Below are positions 38,245 through 48,240 of a DNA stretch of 64,000 bases, piece after piece (within the stretch, counting starts at the first letter, position 1; each line of letters begins with the position of its first letter). Position numbers and translations under genes: made by a program. The stretch comes from Streptomyces eurocidicus (GTDB taxonomy: Bacteria; Actinomycetota; Actinomycetes; Streptomycetales; Streptomycetaceae), in NCBI RefSeq assembly GCF_002891295.1, contig NZ_LGUI01000001.1, positions 1 to 64,000 of the forward strand. Direction: 5' to 3'. Under the pieces are notes generated by a model. It searched no databases. It had not been told where the DNA came from and was given only the letters and a program-made list of their open reading frames with translations.

Positions 38245-38475
38245 TCAGCTATCGAGCTTCATCAGCAGGCCGAGTACGACAATGCACGCGAACCACAGCA
38301 GACCGACGACCACGGTGATGCGGTCGAGGTTGCGCTCGGCGACCGAGGAGCCGCCGACGGAGGACTGCATGCCGCCACCGAACATGTCGGACAGGCCGCC
38401 GCCCTTCCCCTTGTGCATGAGCACCAGCATCATCATCAGCAGGCTGAAGACGATGAGGGCGATCGAGAACCCCAT
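38245..38475 (-). CDS. secG: Preprotein translocase subunit SecG
   Basis: A 76-residue two-TM component of the SecYEG channel. TM1 is GFSIALIVFSLLMMMLVLMH, the loop KGKGGGLSDMFGGGMQSSVGGSSVAERNLDR carries the conserved GGGLSDMFG motif, and TM2 is ITVVVGLLWFACIVVLGLL. ATG 38475 gives the expected length; GTG 38481 is an in-frame alternative. The secG/tpiA adjacency is a widespread actinobacterial arrangement. Confidence 0.93.
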   Translation of the reverse strand: MGFSIALIVFSLLMMMLVLMHKGKGGGLSDMFGGGMQSSVGGSSVAERNLDRITVVVGLLWFACIVVLGLLMKLDS

Positions 38476-38557
38476 GACCACGGCTGGACCAACTCTCTCG
38501 GACTGGAACGGTGAGGGGCCGGGCGGCGCAAAGCACCGGTCCCGGCCCCGACAGGGT

Positions 38558-38578
38558 ACGACGGGCAGCACCCGTCGT
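38558..38578 (-). terminator. Hairpin between tpiA and secG
   Basis: An 8-bp perfect stem (38558-38565 with 38571-38578, ACGACGGG and complement) with a 5-nt loop, 10 bp after the tpiA stop. A possible partial terminator or processing site setting secG apart from the glycolytic genes. Confidence 0.55.
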
Positions 38579-38588
38579 CATAGCGCTG

Positions 38589-39365
<777 letters not shown>

Positions 39366-39371
39366 GGTGGT

Positions 39372-40583
39372 TCAGTCCTCCAGTGCGGCGAGGCCGGGGA
39401 GCGTCTTGCCCTCGAGGTACTCGAGGCTGGCGCCGCCGCCGGTCGAAATGTGGCCGAAAGCATTCTCGTCGAAGCCCAGCAGGCGCACGGCCGCGGCCGA
39501 GTCGCCACCGCCGACGACGGTGAAGGCATCGCTGTCGAGCAGGCCCTGCGCCACGGCCTTGGTGCCATTGGCGTAGTCGGGGTGCTCGAAGACGCCCATC
39601 GGGCCGTTCCAGAAGACGGTGCCGGCGTCGGCGAGCTTCGAGGCGTAGAGCTCACGCGTCTTCGGGCCGATGTCCAGGCCCTCCTTGTCCGCCGGGATGG
39701 CGTCCGAGGCGACGAGCTCCGGGTTGGCCGGGGCCTTGGTCTTCAGGTCCGGGAAGTCGGCGGAGACCAGGACGTCGACGGGGAGGACGAACTCCACGCC
39801 GCGCTTCTCGGCCCGTGCCAGGTACTCCAGGCAGACCGGGATCTGGTCCTCCTGCAGCAGCGAGATGCCGACCTCGTGACCCTTGGCCTTGAGGAAGGTG
39901 TACGACATGCCGCCGCCGATGAGGATGCGGTCGGCCTTCTCCAGCAGGTTGTCGATGACACCCAGCTTGTCGGAGACCTTGGCACCGCCGAGCACCACCA
40001 CGTAGGGGCGCGCGACGTCCTCGGTGAGCTTCTTCAGGACGCCGACCTCGGTGGCGATCAGATCGCCGGCGGCGTGCGGGAGGCGCGCCGGGAGGTCGAA
40101 CACGGAGGCGTGCTTGCGGTGCACCGCACCGAAGCCGTCGCCGACGTAGATGTCGGCCAGGGCCGCCAGCTGATCGGCGAACGCGCCGCGCTCGGCGTCG
40201 TCCTTGCTGGTCTCGCCCGCGTTGAAACGGAGGTTCTCCAGCAGCGTGACCTCGCCGTTCGCCAGTGCGGCGACGGTGGCCTTCGCGCTGTCCCCGACCG
40301 TGTCGGTGGCGAACGTGACCGGCTTGCCCAGGATCTCGCCGAGCCGCGTGGCGGCCGGGGCGAGGGAGAACTGGGGGTCCGGGGCGCCCTTGGGACGGCC
40401 CAGGTGGGAGGCGACGATCACCTTGGCGCCGGCTTCGGCGAGCTTGGCGATCGTCGGGGCGACGGCGCGGATGCGGCCGTCGTCGGTGATGGTGGTGCCG
40501 TTGAGCGGCACGTTGAGGTCGGCGCGGACGAAGACCCGCTTGCCCTCGACGCCGTCCTGGAGGAGTTCGTCGATCGTCTTCAT
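39372..40583 (-). CDS. pgk: Phosphoglycerate kinase
   Basis: A 403-residue two-domain kinase. N-domain motifs are RVFVRADLNVPL, ASHLGRPKG and LLENLRFNAGE; C-domain motifs are VVVLGGAKVSDKLGVIDNLL, ILIGGGMSYTFL, FWNGPMGVFE and the nucleotide loop VVGGGDSAAAV. It starts at ATG 40583 and lies 151 bp downstream of gap with a strong hairpin between. Confidence 0.97.
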   Translation of the reverse strand: MKTIDELLQDGVEGKRVFVRADLNVPLNGTTITDDGRIRAVAPTIAKLAEAGAKVIVASHLGRPKGAPDPQFSLAPAATRLGEILGKPVTFATDTVGDSAKATVAALANGEVTLLENLRFNAGETSKDDAERGAFADQLAALADIYVGDGFGAVHRKHASVFDLPARLPHAAGDLIATEVGVLKKLTEDVARPYVVVLGGAKVSDKLGVIDNLLEKADRILIGGGMSYTFLKAKGHEVGISLLQEDQIPVCLEYLARAEKRGVEFVLPVDVLVSADFPDLKTKAPANPELVASDAIPADKEGLDIGPKTRELYASKLADAGTVFWNGPMGVFEHPDYANGTKAVAQGLLDSDAFTVVGGGDSAAAVRLLGFDENAFGHISTGGGASLEYLEGKTLPGLAALED

Positions 40584-40647
40584 GCAGTGACTCCGGTGAC
40601 TTCCGTGATGGGGCCCCGCCCGGCGAAAGCGGGGGGACAGTCATAGG

Positions 40648-40689
40648 ACGGGGCCCGTACGACGCGCCATAGCGTCGCACGAGCCCCGT
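40648..40689 (-). terminator. Hairpin between gap and pgk
   Basis: An 18-bp stem with two mismatches (40648-40665 with 40672-40689, ACGGGGCCCGTACGACGC type) and a 6-nt loop. A smaller CTTGACAG/CTGTCAGG hairpin lies at about 40713-40731, nearer the gap stop. Either could attenuate read-through from gap into pgk-tpiA or stabilise the gap mRNA. Confidence 0.7.
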
Positions 40690-40734
40690 CCCCTACTACA
40701 TCTCGGTGCCCTTGACAGTGCTGTCAGGGAACGA

Positions 40735-41868
<1,134 letters not shown>

Positions 41869-41925
41869 TCAGGCACAATTGCGCGGCCTCGGGACGGGGT
41901 GCCCCGGGCCGCGCTGCGACGGGTG

Positions 41926-44901
41926 TCAGCCGCCGATGGCACGCAGGGCCGCGCCGAGGAGCGTGGCGCGTTCCCGGGCGTCCGGGATGTGCTCCAGACC
42001 GAAGCCCAGCAGCACCGTGTCACGGGTGGTGACGGCCGCGGAGAAGCGGGCGAGCGCCTGCGAGCGCGCCCAGTCCCCGGTCTTCGCCGGGCTGCCGGCG
42101 GGCGGTCCCGTCGCGGCCCAGGGACCGAGGGAGGTCTCGAAGCCCTCGGTGTCCCGGACGGTGCCGCCTACCGTGAGGGTGGCGCTGTCGGCGAGGACAC
42201 CACGGCCCCCGTCACCCGCGTCGGTGATGTACGAGAGGGCCAGCTCGGCCTTCTTCCCCGCGTAGGGGCTGAGGTCGAAGGTGACCTGCCGCCATCCGGT
42301 GGTGGGTCCCGTGAAGCTGTGCCAGGCGCCCGTGGTGCCCTGGGGCGCACAGCCGTCGTCGCGCACGGTCAGGTAGTGGGCGAGGGCGGGGTGCAGCCGG
42401 AGGGCGGCGGCGCAGTCGGTGGGCGGCGTCCGGCCGGTGCCCCCGCCGGCGTCGGGGAGCGTGGTCCAGTCGTCCTGGCCGGCGGTGCGGGCCTCCAGCA
42501 CGGCGTGGTCGTACCCCTGCTCGGTGTCGGTGCTGAGCCGGACGCCCAGGTTCGGCTTGTCCGCGGCGCTCGCCCCGGTCAGGTCGACGGTGCGCGACAG
42601 CCGCATCCAGGCGTTGTCCTGGTGCCGGGCGGCGGCCATCCAGTCGCCTTCGTACGGCTGGAAGGGTGACCGCGCGCCGCCGGCGTACTCACCGGCGGGC
42701 TCGCTGCGGAACTGCGGGAAGGTCGCGGGCGGCAGTTCGTCCGAGACGGGGCTGTAGGCGCCGGCCGTGGCGAGCGGGCTGCCCGCGGTGGTGCCGGCGA
42801 GGCCCGCGGTGGCTCCGGCGAGCTTGCCCGCACCGGTGAAGCGCGGTGGCGCCGGATGGCCGATCCGCCCGCCCGCGCCGAGGTAGTACTGGCTGAAGTC
42901 GTCGGACTCCGCGGCGCCGATCCGGGCCCGGCCGCCCGCCTCGGTGCCCGCCGCGACGAGCTTGCCGCCCTCGTTGAGGAAGGCGCGCACGGCGAGCAGG
43001 GTGTCGCCGCCGGGTTTGTTCGTACCGGAGTACCAGACGACGGTCGTGAAGTTGCCGAGCACGCCGAGCGGGTGCGGCTCACCGTCCTTGGCGACGTCCC
43101 AGACCGCGGCCCCGCGCCCGTCGTCGGCGAGGGCCTTGGTGTAGGCGGCGAGGTGCGCGGACGGGGCTGAGCCGCCCTCGTCGGCGAGGACCAGGGTGTC
43201 GGCGCGCGGGCGGTCGGCCACCTTGTAGGTGAAGGGCTCGCTGGCCGTGTTCCTGCCCTCGCGGGTGCGGCCGGTGAACCAGACCTGGACGCTGGAACCG
43301 ACCTCGGCGCCCTCGACGGAGGCGCGGTACTGGTCGTACTGGAGGTTGTCCTCGCCTCCGTACCGGTCGCCGCCCTCCCAGGGCGTCAGCTCCTCGATGT
43401 GCGTACGGCCGCCGTCCACGCGGTAGTTGAGGAGCTTGTCGCCGAGGCTCTTGCGGGCGGTGACGGCCACCCGCTGCTCCTCGCCCCGCGCGTAGGAGGT
43501 CGTGAAGGCGTCGGGGACGAAGTCGGGGGCGGTGAGGCCGACGGTGGAGGCCGGGGTGTCGGGGTGGGCGGCGCTCTCGGCGACGGACAGCGCGAAGGGG
43601 ATGTTCTTGGCGAACTCCTGCTGGATCAGCTTCTCGTCGTCCGGGAAGGTGAACGAGGAGCGGCAGTCGGCCGGGTTCCAGGCGTCGTTCGGGTCGACGC
43701 GGGAGGCGGTCTGGCAGGTCGACATCTCCGGGGTGAACATCATCGTGCCGTTGACGTTGGCCGCGTGCCCGTCCGCCTCGCCGTTGGTCACGTACAGCTC
43801 GGAGGAGAGCTGGGGGCGGTAGCCGGGGATGGCGGACTTCTCCGGGGTGCCCGCCAGCGCGCGGTAGACGTTGTCGTCCGGGGTGGGCGTGGCGACCTGC
43901 CAGCCGACCCCGTAGAGCAGCAGTTCGGCGGCCGAGTGGTAGTTGACGGCGGTGCGGAAGTGGATGCGCTTCTGGAAGGCGTCGAGGGCCCGGGTCTCCG
44001 GCTCGGAGGCGGCGGCCGGGCCCCGGTAGGTCTCGGAGGCCGGCCGGGGGGACGAGCCCTCGTTGTCGTAGCCCCACTTGTAGGGGAAGTTGCGGTTGAG
44101 GTCGACGCCGTCGCCGGGGGCGATCTTGCCGTCGCCGTCGTTGTCCCGGAGGTTCTTGCGCCACAGCCGGGTGCCCGGGCTCTGGAAGGTGTAGTCGTAG
44201 CCGTCCGGGTTGGCGGAGAGCAGGAACCACAGCTCGGTGCGGTCCACCAGCCGGGTGATCCGCTCGTCCTTGCCGTAGTTGTCGAGGTAGTGGTGGAGCA
44301 GCCGCCTCGTCATCTCCGGCGTGATCCACTCACGGGCGTGCTGGTTGGACATGTAGAGCACCGCGGGCCGGTCGCCGTCGCCGGTGCGGCGGGCGTCCTT
44401 GGTGACCTTCACGGCGAGGATGTCCTGGCCGCGTACGGACTTGCCGATGCTGACGACCTTGGTCAGGCCGGGGTGGGCGCGGACGGTGTCGTTGATCTCC
44501 CGCTGGAGGCCGTGCTCCCCGCTGTACGGGCGGAAGACCCCGTCGCCCGCCGCCTTGAGCCGTTCCTGGGTCTTCGCGGAGATCTTCTTCTCGGTGAGGT
44601 CCACGCCCTGCCGGCGGAGCGTCCCGGCCTGGGCGGCGGTGAGGTACAGCTCGACCGGCGCGGTGCGGCCGGCGGTGATCCGTTCGCCGAGTTCGTGCCC
44701 GTCGGCGCCCGCCTTGAGGAGCAGCGGGATCTGGGCGGCGCCGACCTCGGCGGTCCATACGGAGAGCGGTCCGGTGTCCTTCGCCGTGCTCTCGGCCGTG
44801 GCCGCCGTGGTGCCGGGTCGCGCCTGTGCGATGGGTGCCATGGCCAGTCCGCCGAGTAACAGCGAAGCGGCCGCGACGAGCGATCTCGCCCTGCGTCTCA
44901 T
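41926..44901 (-). CDS. Secreted M14 zinc carboxypeptidase, multidomain
   Basis: A 991-residue exported protein. The signal peptide has an RRRAR n-region and LVAAASLLLGGLAMAP h-region, cleaved near AQA-RP. An N-terminal propeptide-like region (about 40-130) is followed by the M14 peptidase domain (about 130-430), with zinc ligands in NQHAREWITPEM (H-x-x-E) and AVNYHSAAELLLY, and substrate residues in ANPDGYDYTFQSPGTRLWRKN. The C-terminal half (about 480-990) contains a GATase-like or carboxypeptidase-associated beta domain and an immune-inhibitor-A/MAM-like jelly roll (WMRLSRTVDLTG...WRQVTFDLSPYAGKKAELALSYITD). It probably acts on extracellular peptides. ATG 44901 follows a GGGGG run. Confidence 0.88.
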   Translation of the reverse strand: MRRRARSLVAAASLLLGGLAMAPIAQARPGTTAATAESTAKDTGPLSVWTAEVGAAQIPLLLKAGADGHELGERITAGRTAPVELYLTAAQAGTLRRQGVDLTEKKISAKTQERLKAAGDGVFRPYSGEHGLQREINDTVRAHPGLTKVVSIGKSVRGQDILAVKVTKDARRTGDGDRPAVLYMSNQHAREWITPEMTRRLLHHYLDNYGKDERITRLVDRTELWFLLSANPDGYDYTFQSPGTRLWRKNLRDNDGDGKIAPGDGVDLNRNFPYKWGYDNEGSSPRPASETYRGPAAASEPETRALDAFQKRIHFRTAVNYHSAAELLLYGVGWQVATPTPDDNVYRALAGTPEKSAIPGYRPQLSSELYVTNGEADGHAANVNGTMMFTPEMSTCQTASRVDPNDAWNPADCRSSFTFPDDEKLIQQEFAKNIPFALSVAESAAHPDTPASTVGLTAPDFVPDAFTTSYARGEEQRVAVTARKSLGDKLLNYRVDGGRTHIEELTPWEGGDRYGGEDNLQYDQYRASVEGAEVGSSVQVWFTGRTREGRNTASEPFTYKVADRPRADTLVLADEGGSAPSAHLAAYTKALADDGRGAAVWDVAKDGEPHPLGVLGNFTTVVWYSGTNKPGGDTLLAVRAFLNEGGKLVAAGTEAGGRARIGAAESDDFSQYYLGAGGRIGHPAPPRFTGAGKLAGATAGLAGTTAGSPLATAGAYSPVSDELPPATFPQFRSEPAGEYAGGARSPFQPYEGDWMAAARHQDNAWMRLSRTVDLTGASAADKPNLGVRLSTDTEQGYDHAVLEARTAGQDDWTTLPDAGGGTGRTPPTDCAAALRLHPALAHYLTVRDDGCAPQGTTGAWHSFTGPTTGWRQVTFDLSPYAGKKAELALSYITDAGDGGRGVLADSATLTVGGTVRDTEGFETSLGPWAATGPPAGSPAKTGDWARSQALARFSAAVTTRDTVLLGFGLEHIPDARERATLLGAALRAIGG

Positions 44902-44958
44902 GAGCCCCCCTTGCCGTTGTCTGTCCCGTCCCTGCACGGACGCCAGGCTTGCGAGCCC

Positions 44959-44970
44959 ACATGATCATGT
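44959..44970. promoter_or_regulatory. Palindrome overlapping a -35 of the carboxypeptidase gene
   Basis: ACATGATCATGT is a perfect 12-bp palindrome. Its left end in transcription sense overlaps a consensus TTGACA (minus strand, 44973-44968). The gene starts 58 bp downstream. A repressor bound here would occlude the -35. No good -10 was found at 17 bp. Confidence 0.45.
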
Positions 44971-45013
44971 CAATACCGCCTCAGGAGGGGCGGCCCCGGT
45001 CCGCTGACGCGCG

Positions 45014-45046
45014 ACCGCCCCCGGCGCGCGGGGCGCCGGGGGCGGT
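45014..45046 (-). terminator. Terminator downstream of whiA
   Basis: A 13-bp perfect stem (45014-45026 with 45034-45046, ACCGCCCCCGGCG and complement), 7-nt loop, 76 bp past the whiA stop. It ends the uvrC-rapZ-yvcK-whiA transcription unit before the carboxypeptidase promoter. Confidence 0.8.
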
Positions 45047-45121
45047 GACACCGGCCGGCGCCGCAGGGGCGGCGGCGGCCGGGTGAAGGCGGGCGAGGAC
45101 GGGGGCGCCCCCGCGGGCGGG

Positions 45122-46129
45122 TCAGCCCGCCATGCCCTCGGCCATCTCCTCGGAGAGGTCCGAGAGGTCCGAGAGGTTGGACTCGGTGCCGGGGATGCCC
45201 AGGTCCTGGGCGCGCTTGTCGGCCATGGCCAGCAGGCGCCGGATGCGGCCGGCGACGGCGTCCTTGGTCAGCGGCGGGTCGGCGAGGGCGCCCAGCTCCT
45301 CCAGGGACGCCTGCTTGTGCTCCATGCGCAGCCGGCCGGCGGCGGCGAGGTGCTCCGGCACCTCCTCGCCGAGGATCTCCAGCGCGCGCTGGACCCGGGC
45401 TCCGGCGGCGACGGCGGCACGGGCCGAACGGCGCAGATTGGCGTCGTCGAAATTGGCGAGGCGGTTGGCCGTGGCCCGCACCTCGCGGCGCATCCGCCGC
45501 TCCTCCCACGCGAGCACCGACTCATGTGCACCCAGTCGCGTCAACAGCGCGCCGATCGCGTCACCGTCCCGGACGACCACCCGGTCCACTCCGCGCACCT
45601 CGCGCGCCTTGGCCGCGATCTGGAGCCGGCGGGCGGCGCCGACCAGCGCGAGCGCGGCCTCCGGGCCGGGGCAGGTGACCTCCAGGGAGGACGAGCGGCC
45701 GGGCTCGGTGAGCGAGCCATGGGCCAGGAAGGCACCGCGCCAGGCGGCCTCCGCGTCGCAGGTGGCACCGGAGACGACCTGGGGCGGCAGGCCACGGATC
45801 GGCCGGCCGCGGCCGTCGACCAGGCCGGTCTGGCGCGCGAGCTGATCACCGCCCGCCACCACCCGCACCACGTACCGGCTGCCGCGGCGCAGCCCGCCGG
45901 GGGCCATCACCACCAGGTCGGAGGCGTGTCCGAAGATCTCCAGGATGTCCTTGCGGAGCCGCCGGGCGGCGATCCCGGTGTCCAGCTCCGCCTCGATCAC
46001 GATGCGCCCGCTCACCAGGTGCAGACCGCCCGCGAACCGCAGGATCGCCGAGACCTCCGCTTTCCGGCAGCAGGTCCGGGTGACGGGGAGCCGGGAGATT
46101 TCATCCTTCACCGCTGCCGTCATCGCCAT
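45122..46129 (-). CDS. whiA: Sporulation transcription factor WhiA
   Basis: A 335-residue WhiA: an N-terminal LAGLIDADG homing-endonuclease-like domain (about 1-220, catalytically inert in the family; [14 protein letters not shown] and [14 protein letters not shown] repeats) joined to a C-terminal DNA-binding region with the helix-turn-helix [30 protein letters not shown]. It activates developmental genes with WhiB during sporulation septation. The C-terminus carries an SDLSDLS expansion encoded by repeated GAGAGGTCC 9-mers (complement) before EEMAEGMAG, not seen in the WhiA tails I remember. It overlaps yvcK by 10 bp. Confidence 0.95.
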   Translation of the reverse strand: MAMTAAVKDEISRLPVTRTCCRKAEVSAILRFAGGLHLVSGRIVIEAELDTGIAARRLRKDILEIFGHASDLVVMAPGGLRRGSRYVVRVVAGGDQLARQTGLVDGRGRPIRGLPPQVVSGATCDAEAAWRGAFLAHGSLTEPGRSSSLEVTCPGPEAALALVGAARRLQIAAKAREVRGVDRVVVRDGDAIGALLTRLGAHESVLAWEERRMRREVRATANRLANFDDANLRRSARAAVAAGARVQRALEILGEEVPEHLAAAGRLRMEHKQASLEELGALADPPLTKDAVAGRIRRLLAMADKRAQDLGIPGTESNLSDLSDLSEEMAEGMAG

Positions 46130-47169
46130 GGGCCGATCCTTCCATGCATCCGAAAAATACGGTCGTACGCGGCGGCCAACAGCTCCGGGTCATGGGTCGG
46201 GGAGCCGTCGGGCGCGGCGACCGGCGCCAGCTCGACCGCGGCCCCCAGCCGCTTGGCGGCATCGGTGAGGCTCTCTCGGTCGGGCACGGCGGCCTCGTCG
46301 GCCAGCACCACGTCCAGGGCGAGTTTAGGGGCGTGTCGGGCCAAAACCTCCAAATGACGCTGCGGGGAGAAGCCATCGGTTTCACCGGGCTGGGGCGCGA
46401 GGTTCAGCGAGAGGACCCGCCGGGCCTTGGTCTCCTGGAGCGCTTCGAGCAGCTCGGGCACCAGAAGGTGCGGGATGACGGACGAGAACCAGGAGCCCGG
46501 ACCGAGCACCACCCAGTCGGCGTCCAGGACCGCGGCGACGGCCTCGGGGACCGCCGGCGGGTCCTCCGGCACCACGTGCACGGACTGCACCTCGCCGGGG
46601 GTGAGCGCCACCGTGGCCTGGCCGCGGACGGTGCTGACGGCCTCGGGCTCGGCGGGGTCATGGCCCCGGACGAGCGCCTGGAGCTCCAGCGGGACCGCGG
46701 ACATGGGGAGCACCCGGCCGTGCGCGCCGAGGAGCTTGCCGACCAGGTCCAGGGCCTGGACGTGGTCGCCGAGCTGCTCCCAGAGGGCGACGATCAGCAG
46801 ATTGCCCACGGCGTGGCCGTGCAGGTCGCCCTCGCTGGCGAAGCGGTGCTTGATCACCCGGGCCCAGGTCTGGCCCCAGTCGTCGTCGCCGCACAGGGCG
46901 GCGAGCGCCTTGCGCAGGTCGCCCGGGGGCAGCACGCCCAGCTCGTCGCGGAGCCGGCCGCTGGAGCCGCCGTCGTCGGCGACGGTGACGACGGCCGTCA
47001 GATCGCCGGTGATCCGGCGCAGCGCGGTCAGCGACGCGGACAGGCCGTGGCCGCCGCCGAGGGCGACGACCTTGGGCTGTGCGCCGCGGCCGACGCGGCC
47101 GCCCCGCCCGGTGGCACGGGCGGGGACCAGGCGACGGCCCCGGCGCAGCCGGAACGTGCGGCCGGTCAC
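46120..47169 (-). CDS. yvcK: YvcK/CofD-family protein (gluconeogenesis factor-like)
   Basis: A 349-residue UPF0052/YvcK protein. It has the nucleotide-sugar-binding motif [70 protein letters not shown], and the [22 protein letters not shown] loop. Relatives bind UDP-sugars and affect carbon metabolism and cell shape. The start is GTG 47169, overlapping the rapZ stop by 4 bp (GTGA). The first 35 residues are basic and poorly conserved. The rapZ-yvcK-whiA order is widespread in Gram-positives. Confidence 0.92.
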   Translation of the reverse strand: MTGRTFRLRRGRRLVPARATGRGGRVGRGAQPKVVALGGGHGLSASLTALRRITGDLTAVVTVADDGGSSGRLRDELGVLPPGDLRKALAALCGDDDWGQTWARVIKHRFASEGDLHGHAVGNLLIVALWEQLGDHVQALDLVGKLLGAHGRVLPMSAVPLELQALVRGHDPAEPEAVSTVRGQATVALTPGEVQSVHVVPEDPPAVPEAVAAVLDADWVVLGPGSWFSSVIPHLLVPELLEALQETKARRVLSLNLAPQPGETDGFSPQRHLEVLARHAPKLALDVVLADEAAVPDRESLTDAAKRLGAAVELAPVAAPDGSPTHDPELLAAAYDRIFRMHGRIGPWR

Positions 47170-48098
47170 TCGCGCCCCATGTCCCTGTGCACGACGACGG
47201 TCTCGACGCCCTCGGAGACCAGGCGGTGGGCGAGCTTCTCGGACATCGCGACGGAGCGGTGCTTGCCACCGGTGCAGCCGACCGCGATAGTCACATAGCG
47301 CTTGCCCTCGCGGCGGTAGCCGGCGGCGATGAGCTGGAGCAGCTCGGTGTAGCGGTCGAGGAACTCCTTGGCGCCGGGCTGGTTGAAGACATAGCCCGAG
47401 ACCTCCTCGTTGAGCCCGGTGAAGGGGCGCAGCTCCGGGACCCAGTGCGGGTTGGGCAGGAAGCGGCAGTCCACCACGAGGTCGGCGTCGACGGGGAGGC
47501 CGTACTTGTAGCCGAAGGACATGACGGTGGCGCGGAGCTCCGGCTCCTCCTCGCCCGCGAACTGGGCGTCCATCTTGGCGCGCAGCTCGTGGACGTTGAG
47601 GCTGGAGGTGTCGATCACCAGATCGGCGTCGCCGCGCAGCTCGCGCAGCAGGTCGCGCTCGGCCGCGATGCCGTCGACGATGCGGCCGGAGCCCTGGAGC
47701 GGGTGCGGGCGGCGCACCGACTCGAAGCGGCGCACCAGGGCGTCGTCGGACGCCTCCAGGAAGATCACTCGCCGCTTGACCTTCTTGGCGGCCAGGTCGG
47801 CGAGGGACTCCCGGAGGTTGTCGAAGAAGCGCCGGCCGCGGACGTCCACGACCACGGCGATCCGGGCCACGTTGCCCTGCGAGCGGGCGCCGAGGTCCAC
47901 CATGGTGGGGATCAGGGCGGGCGGCAGGTTGTCCACGACGAACCAGCCGAGGTCCTCCAGGCACTTGGCGGCGGTGCTGCGGCCCGCCCCCGACATGCCG
48001 GAGATGATCACCAGTTCGGGGATGCCCGTCGTCTCGCCGGCCGCGTCCGCCGTCGTGCCCGTACTCACCTGTGCTCCGTCTCGATCGGTCCCGGTCAT
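47166..48098 (-). CDS. rapZ: RapZ/YvcJ-family nucleotide-binding protein
   Basis: A 310-residue P-loop protein. Walker A reads GMSGAGRSTAAK, with Arg in place of the usual Lys. FVVDNLPPALIPTM, VVVDVRGRRFF, FLEASDDALVRRFESVRRPHPL, and the C-terminal RapZ domain with FGYKYGLPVDADLVVDCRFLPNP and VGCTGGKHRSVAMSEKLA follow. Relatives bind GTP/ATP and, in enterobacteria, RNA; the actinobacterial role is not settled. ATG 48098 follows a GGGGG run at 8-12 bp. Confidence 0.93.
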   Translation of the reverse strand: MTGTDRDGAQVSTGTTADAAGETTGIPELVIISGMSGAGRSTAAKCLEDLGWFVVDNLPPALIPTMVDLGARSQGNVARIAVVVDVRGRRFFDNLRESLADLAAKKVKRRVIFLEASDDALVRRFESVRRPHPLQGSGRIVDGIAAERDLLRELRGDADLVIDTSSLNVHELRAKMDAQFAGEEEPELRATVMSFGYKYGLPVDADLVVDCRFLPNPHWVPELRPFTGLNEEVSGYVFNQPGAKEFLDRYTELLQLIAAGYRREGKRYVTIAVGCTGGKHRSVAMSEKLAHRLVSEGVETVVVHRDMGRE

Positions 48099-48240
48099 GC
48101 TGCTACCCCCGTTCTGCCGACGGCGCCGCGGTCGCGACCCCGTCCTCCATACTGCGGTCTTCTGATGTCCGGGGGCCGAACACCGGCTGCCGGCCGCCCG
48201 TACGCCGCCGGCGGCCGACAGCCGCCCGCGTCCCCTTCCA

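Noticed and set aside
47166..48098. Inactivating Walker A mutation (Lys to Arg) in RapZ
   Set aside because: GMSGAGRSTA is, as I recall, the usual form in Streptomyces RapZ, and the rest of the protein is intact.
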